This document shows, piece by piece, positions 57,628 to 64,000 of a stretch of 64,000 nucleotides of DNA; the stretch's first letter is position 1, and every line of letters starts with the position of its first letter. A program made the position numbers and the translations under genes. The notes under the pieces were generated by a model. The model saw only the letters and a program-made list of their open reading frames with translations. It ran no database searches and was not told the origin of the DNA. Source of the DNA: Sepiola atlantica (taxonomy: Eukaryota > Mollusca > Cephalopoda > Sepiida > Sepiolidae). The stretch is taken from positions 53,613,200-53,677,199 of the forward strand of contig OY744531.1 in NCBI GenBank assembly GCA_963556195.1, written 5' to 3'.

Positions 57628-57672
<45 letters not shown>
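57628..57672. repeat. (TA)n microsatellite
   Basis: Uninterrupted TA. Confidence 0.97.
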
Positions 57673-57673
<1 letters not shown>

Positions 57674-57805
57674 CGCGTGTAGACAAGGGCTAATTTAGTT
57701 TGTGTCTTTTTATTTAGTGTTTTAATTTAACTAGTTTTGCAAACTCACTTTGATTCAAATAATTGAATCCAAGCTCAATGTGTGACACATCGGGTAATTT
57801 TTCAA

Positions 57806-57885
<80 letters not shown>

Positions 57886-57965
57886 CATAATATAAAATGA
57901 AATAATAAAATAAGGTGCAAATCAAATTTTATTAGAATTCAAAGTTCAGGCAAAGTATCTTAATA

Positions 57966-58010
57966 TCCTTAACTCATGAGTTTTCAAAGATAATTCTTCT
58001 TCTCAGAGGA
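57966..58010 (-). ncRNA. hammerhead-like motif, left arm
   Basis: Minus strand: UCCU, core CUGAGAA (G8 changed), stem II with AAGA / UCUU around AUUA, GAA, palindromic stem III AACUCAUGAGUU, A, AGGA pairing with UCCU. Confidence 0.5.
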
Positions 58011-58237
58011 CCATTACCGCAGTGACTTTACTGCAGGTGATAAATTACACTTTGTAAATATATAAAAATATACGCAAAAATGCATAAAAGTATATAACAC
58101 ATCAAATATAACACAAGTCAAGTCATACAATTTAAAACAAATTCAGGAAAGATATCCATGAGGTTAATTGGATATCTTTCTTGAATTTGTTTTAAATTGT
58201 AATTTTATCACCTGCAGTGATGTCACTGCGGAAATGG

Positions 58238-58282
58238 TCCTCTGGGGAGAAGAATTATCTTTGAAAACTCATGAGTTAAGGA
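58238..58282 (+). ncRNA. hammerhead-like motif, right arm
   Basis: UCCU, core CUGGGGA (A6 changed), stem II GAAGA / UCUUU around AUUA, GAA, AACUCAUGAGUU, A, AGGA. The two arms have different core mutations; combining them points to an ancestor with CUGAGGA, which satisfies the consensus. Confidence 0.5.
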
Positions 58283-58446
58283 CTTTAAGATACTTTGCCT
58301 GAACTTTGAATTCTAATAAAATTTGATTTGCACCTTATTTTATTATTTCATTTAATATTATGCTATTAATGCTCTATCCAGTTTTTATCCGGATGTTTCA
58401 CTAATTACAAGATATTAGTTGCCTCTTATATCTTCTGTTGGATTAA

Positions 58447-59265
<819 letters not shown>

Positions 59266-59289
59266 TTACTTCCGTTAGTTCAAGAAAAT

Positions 59290-59715
59290 CAAGGGGCTCC
59301 GTCCTGGAGCTAACACTTAATTTCGTTATGATTAAACTTTATATCCGAGGGCTCTTTTAAGGATAGATGTTGTACCTTTTATGGCTGCTATCTGTGTTTC
59401 GCGACAGCTTGGTCTTCTAGAGATTGTTTCTAAGTATTTCCTAAGATGTTATTCTATTAAGCCAGTTGATCCTACTACAGCCGGTATAATATGTCTCTCT
59501 TTCAGATACCATGTTGGGTTTAAATCATTCCTTGAGGTTCTGGTATTTCTTTATCTTTTCGCGTTCAGTTCTATTGAGGCCAAATTCATTTGGATCGGTT
59601 AGATCAATAATGAACGTAGTCATTTCCGTCGTGTTCCATATAACAATGTTTGGGTTGATGGCCTTGTTTTTTATGTATCTGCCCACCTGTATGTCTTTGT
59701 CATAGAACACTGTCA

Positions 59716-59716
<1 letters not shown>
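59290..59716 (-). pseudogene. LINE restriction-like endonuclease fragment
   Basis: Minus strand: YDKDIQVGRYIKNKAINPNI, VIWNTTEMTTFIIDLTDPNE, GLNRTEREKIKKYQNLKE, a stop, then HIIPAVVGSTGLIE, a second stop and HLRKYLETI. Co-linear with the copy at 10.08-10.37 kb (PDIVIWNKREK..., LNRAEREKI, VIPVIIGVIGLIE). The PD of the nuclease is PN here. Truncated at both ends by repeats. Confidence 0.72.
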
Positions 59717-59763
<47 letters not shown>

Positions 59764-59827
59764 GAATAAATAAATAAATGTGTAAGTTGGATTATTGGAC
59801 TACTGTTCTCATCTTGAGTTTTATTCT

Positions 59828-59869
59828 CACAACGTTTCCACCGCTGTAACCTCCGGCCTTCTTCAGGTG
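59828..59869 (-). ncRNA. hammerhead-like motif, left arm, intact core
   Basis: Minus strand: CAC, CUGAAGA (intact), AGGCC...stem II region, GGAAA, CGU, U, GUG pairing with CAC. Stem II pairs poorly in this copy. Confidence 0.45.
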
Positions 59870-60013
59870 TATCTTTTCGAACTCAGAATAATTCTGTCGA
59901 ACTCGGGAATCTGGAAGGAATTTCGAACGGAACCCTTTATTTAATCCACGGGAGCAACATGCACTCGTTCCGTCTGACAAGTTCGACAGAAATATTCCCG
60001 AGTTCGAAAAGAT

Positions 60014-60055
60014 AACCTGAACAAGGCCAGAGGTTACAGCGGCTGAAACGTTGTG
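60014..60055 (+). ncRNA. hammerhead-like motif, right arm
   Basis: AAC, CUGAACA (one change), AGGCC...GGCU (stem II with one bulge), GAA, ACGU, U, GUG. Complements the left copy: core damaged here, stem II better. Confidence 0.45.
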
Positions 60056-60207
60056 AGAATAGCACTCAAGATGAGAATAGTAGTCTGAATAATCTTAATT
60101 ACACAAATAAGCAATCCCCATCTAAAATATTCAGAAACAAAATAAATAATAACAATAATAAATGTGTAATTTATTAAAAATTCTCGATTCGCTTATCTGG
60201 TTTTTAA

Positions 60208-60289
<82 letters not shown>

Positions 60290-60291
<2 letters not shown>

Positions 60292-60900
60292 CAGTCAAAA
60301 TGTGGCTGAACCTCAGACAAATTGCTAACAAAGGTTTTTAACTTGGATATGGACATGAATAACCTCTCTTCCAGATAAAACAAAGTTTACCTAAATTAGC
60401 CTTGCGGTAAAGGAGATCAACGGTCGCCATCTTTAAAATCCAACTTAACAATATTAAAATTTCGAGACATAAAATTCCTGACATTTCCTGACAAATACGT
60501 CTATCTTTCCTAAACAGAAACTTTATTAAATTAGAAATAAGAAAATATGTTTGCATCAAAACCCGCACAGGGCCCACCCCAAGCCCGGTTGGTATTTTCT
60601 TGGTGTTTTAAATTGTAATGATAGGTAGCTATATGCTTAATAATCAACTAACACCAGAAAATGACAAGACCTTGCAATTGTTTTCATTTTTTTGTTATAC
60701 AAATATGAATATGAAAGGTACAAAAACAAACTACGTAGCCTTTTTCAAGGTAACAATTGTCACATTAATTCCTGACATTTCATAAAAAAATAGGTACAAA
60801 ATAAGTACAATTTACAATAAAGGAATGGTCAGTTGGTCGAATGCTGGGACAAGGCACTTGCATAACCACCACAGAACAAGTTGATGAACGGACCAAAAAA
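60290..60900. other. no recognisable feature
   Basis: A 79-codon minus-strand frame near 60577-60338 is unrecognised. The rest is AT-rich. Confidence 0.45.
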
Positions 60901-60916
60901 CATTTCTTGTCAACAA

Positions 60917-63900
60917 CTAGTCAAGAGTAACTTCATCATCATTAAGATCTGGCTGTGGGGAGTTGCTGCAGTGGAGGCCTTTGCAATTACCACACAAGTT
61001 CGAGCAGCCAATGCCATGTTTCATGCAACTGCATCTTGCTGTAGTACACCTTGAAGTACAATTACACCTAATTATAGCCAACCAATTTACAAGACAAGCT
61101 GGCAAGTCAGTCTTGATTGGTTTTAATTTACCATCTGAAAGTTTCCATCCCCACTCGTCAGATTTTAGCTGGTTTCTACATTTCCATTCCTGAATTTGGA
61201 AGTGAACTTGAAGGCTGTGGAATTTCGTAGCTGCTCTTGTTAGTGGCAATGATTTGATTTGAGCTTTTTACAACCTTTTCCTTAAAGCGCCTCAGTCGGA
61301 GATGATTGATGTTTTCCCTATCATTACCATTGTACAGGCAAACTAAAGCCTTCTCCCAAGCTTCAATAACCTATTCTGCACTGATATCCTTGCCAAGCAC
61401 TTCTGCCAGTTTGAGAAAGTGTCTATTGTTCATCACCTTTCAAAGGAATGTTGCCTTCCCAATTCCATAGACACTGGATGCGGATCACAACCCGGTAGTG
61501 CATGGATGCAAAGAATGTTGGAACAGACCACATCTCCCAAAGATTTCATCATCTCTTTGATCGTCCAGACTTTCACACTTTTTTCACTATCCTTTGGTTG
61601 TGGCGTGAAAAAGATGTTGTAACCATCATCAATATTGGCATGATAACATAGAAGGACCAATAAGTCAGTGTAATCTGCTATCAAAATGGTTTCTCCTGTC
61701 TGTGCCAGTTCTAGAGCAGTCTTCACAATCAATACGTCAGCATCTCCAGATGCATGGACTACTTTACAACCTGCTTCCCCCAAACTCTTTTTCAGCAAGT
61801 TGATGAACAATTGTGTGTTTTCTTGATTAGCTAGGAAAACATCTTTTTTTAATTTCAACACCATTAAACGGGTCAGTTACACATTAACACCAACAGAGCC
61901 TCCTGCTCGACGTCAATGAGTCGTGTCTTTAATAGATGCACCATTTTCATACCCATCAAAGACAATGCATGCTTTTCCCTATCTAGTTGTTACATATCTG
62001 CGGTATTGGGCACATATCTCATCAAATGTGTGACCATTTTTCCATAGGAGGCGTTGAAATAGTTCTCTACCATCTAAAAGATACTGTGGATCTGAAGACT
62101 GTGGACCTGATTGCGCAGGGGAAGTCAGTTCCCATATTGCGTCTGCCAAAGCCGTTTTTTTTAAGTGCAGGTGAGTAACCACAAAGCTCATACTGGAAAT
62201 GTTTTTACTGCTACTGAGTTGAGTGTCCATTGGGAGATAGCATACACAGTCTCTGGAATAAGAGTTGTGGATCAGTCTTAACTGCTTCATCTTTGCTGAG
62301 CGAAACGTTTCACCCAAGTGTAATAGCCTGATCCTTTCTTTTAAAAGTGTGCTTGTGGACATTTTCTCCAACCATTGAAGCTATGATTTCCTCTCCTGTG
62401 GAGTTTGCTTGGTCCGCATTCAGCTTTTTGTCTTCAGTTACCCCACTTGAAATGCTATGAATGGATGGATCTTCCGTGAAAGGGGCATATGTCTGGAGAA
62501 ACGCAAGGAGCTTCCATGTATCTATCATATATCGCTCTTTTATTGCTGAATTAGCCTCCTGGTGGTGGTCAGTAGTGCCATAACGAAGGCCTGCTAGTTG
62601 TTGCATTGTAAACTTGATTTCAGCGCATGCTGGCAGGGATAGCGTCCAAACCAATCATTGAATTTCGTCCATTCCTCTGCCATGAGTAAGACCTCTGGAC
62701 GTCTTCATGCTTCTCATTAGCAGCTGCTCAATAACCAGATCCGTCGACAAGCAAGCCCAGTAGCGATCACTCCGTCTAATCACATGGAATCCTTCAGAAA
62801 ATTTCTGGTACACTTCAGAATGGCTTTGCGGTATCCCCTCCATTTGCTGCAAGTACAAGTGGGCCGACTTTGCATATAGGATGTGTCCTGCTGCAGCGAA
62901 TATTGGCGGCATTTTCCTTACAGCGTCACGGTGCAATTCCCAATTCCCGGTGCTCTCTGCATTGATAAATAAATATCAAGGTATTGAATCCACGATTTTG
63001 GTGTTCGCTGGTCAACCATCACATCCTTCACATGGTTGATTCTCTGGGCAATCCTGGTCATAGACTCTGATGACAGAACCTTATTCAATGTCTCATTCCC
63101 ATCAAGGAGACCTTTCAATAGCCCTTAAGCTTCTTTTAGGTCTTCATTTTAAGGAAATGACTCTTCTGCATCAGTGTTGGGTTGATCATCCTCAGTGACA
63201 TGTGAAACTGGCAAATCATAGGCTTTCGATAACAAAATAGTATTCACAGCAGACTCAATTAAGAAGTGAACACGAATGGCTCTTGCAATTGCTTTGCCAC
63301 TTAGCATGTGCTTGACTGTGTTTTCAGCATAAACAAGTTCAAAAATGTCTTGCAATCCAGAACCTGTCATCAATTGACCAATTGATCCCAGAAGGCTGAT
63401 TAATGTATGGAGTCCACCAAGTCGGAAGACAAATGATTTCATAGGGCTGGAACTAGGCTGTGACTCGACTATCATCATTGCTTTGTACCAAAGTTAGAAT
63501 TGGTGTAATGTTGTTTTTCCTGGCTAAATCACTAATGTAACATAACGTTGAGTACGCACAGGTTGGGTTATCAGGGAAGAAAAACGGTGCCTGATTACTC
63601 AGGATATGTTCTTTTGTGCACTGATTGCATAAGGCCTGGCCCTGCAGGTCTGGGCGGATGTGAAATTAGTGAAACTTCCCAAAGCATGTCAACATTAGCA
63701 GTGGAATCGACAACTTCTTTGGGCTGGAGCTCTTTAAATGTCACTGGTGGTTTGTTGGTGTGCTGTGAATCTAGGTGCTTGACGTTGATCCTTCCAACCT
63801 TTATTATATCTTCTAAAAGGACCTGAATCCTTGGAACTGGTTTTGCTTTAACTTTCCCGGGCGTAAAAGATGCTATGATGCTCATACTGTGGAATGTGTT

Positions 63901-64000
63901 GAATCCATCAATACTCGTTTCATTATGGTCCACATTATCAGCTTCGAACTGCAAAATTCAGTTTCAACTTGAAAGAGAGTTTCAGTGCCATGAACAAGAT
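60917..64000 (-). pseudogene. PIN/FEN1-like + CXC-domain family gene, multiply broken, cut by window edge
   Basis: Minus strand. The order matches an uncharacterised gene family expanded in cephalopods, corals and crustaceans: QFEADNVDHNETSIDGFNTFHSM (63.9 kb); LLSKAYDLPVS (63.2); IFAAAGHILYAKSAHLYLQQ (62.9); IEQLLMRSMKTSRGLTHGRG (62.7); SSGVTEDKK (62.45); LLDGRELFQRLLWKNGHTFD (62.05); FDGYENGASIKDTTH (61.94). Then the PIN-like nuclease ASGDADVLIVKTALELA and TILIADYTDLLVLLCYHA (61.75-61.65), where Tyr replaces one expected Asp. It ends with LRLRRFKEKV and a C-terminal CXC segment with about 11 Cys (61.08-60.96). Damage: two stops near 63148 and 63127, frameshifts near 62930 and 62340, TGA at 62657-62655, three stops at 61.98-61.88, two adjacent stops near 61433, more frameshifts by 61250. 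No introns seen. Confidence 0.85.

Larger units (their letters stand above)
59717..60288. repeat. (TA)n-bounded hammerhead foldback
   Basis: TA arrays 59717-59761 and 60212-60288. Arms about 59780-59905 and 59988-60105 are inverted, about 85% identical, sharing CTCATCTTGAGT, CTCACAACGTTTC and TTTTCGAACTC. Confidence 0.88.

Noticed and set aside
61963..62178. Plus-strand frames over the PIN/CXC relic
   Set aside because: Shadows of the minus-strand pseudogene; no independent similarity.

Overview
The window looks like intergenic DNA from a mollusc, most likely a cephalopod and probably an octopus. It is strongly AT-rich, carries more than 25 long (TA)n arrays, has tRNA-derived SINEs, and holds remnants of many transposon families. 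Organism assignment is an inference from repeat style. I found no intact host gene, rRNA operon or functional tRNA gene. Almost every recognisable coding segment is a decayed mobile-element or expanded-family gene.

Layout. 0-2.6 kb: tRNA-SINEs, a compound microsatellite and a perfect 37-bp palindrome. 5.06-6.5 kb: a mariner-type element that kept only the DNA-binding end of its transposase, followed by 29 copies of a 31-bp satellite that appears to have grown out of its terminal inverted repeat. 6.5-12.3 kb: three non-LTR retrotransposon 3' ends, with a 255-bp unit between them in six copies (two one way, four inverted). 12.9-18 kb: TA-bounded foldbacks, a hammerhead-like motif, and a clean hAT-type MITE with 8-bp target duplications. 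19.3-23.9 kb: a Penelope-like retroelement (reverse transcriptase plus GIY-YIG endonuclease), interrupted by insertions and bounded by inverted arms, each with a hammerhead-like motif and an outer (TA)n array. 27.7-34.6 kb: two jockey-like LINE ends and one LINE end with a restriction-like endonuclease. 37.87-42.08 kb: a complete 4.2-kb hAT-like DNA transposon with exact ends, 8-bp TSD and a spliced but broken transposase-like gene. 44-54 kb: a 5S-rRNA-derived sequence, SINEs, another hammerhead foldback, a non-autonomous Helitron and a second mariner copy. 57.4-60.3 kb: three consecutive (TA)n-bounded foldbacks with hammerhead-like motifs in their arms, plus a LINE fragment. 60.9-64 kb: a multiply broken gene of the invertebrate PIN/FEN1-like plus CXC family, running off the right edge.

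The main unifying observation is a recurring architecture: (TA)n, then a hammerhead-like motif on the minus strand, a spacer, a hammerhead-like motif on the plus strand, then (TA)n. It is seen at 7.7-9.2, 19.3-23.9, 47.6-48.3, 57.8-58.5, 58.45-59.26 and 59.7-60.3 kb. Single-armed or weaker versions are at 0.2-0.33, 13.96-14.43 and 17.3-17.6 kb. One example surrounds a Penelope-like element, so the short ones may be its non-autonomous derivatives. Hammerhead ribozymes in Penelope-like elements are established knowledge. The paired, inverted, TA-bounded foldback form and the 255-bp satellite version are what deserve a second look.
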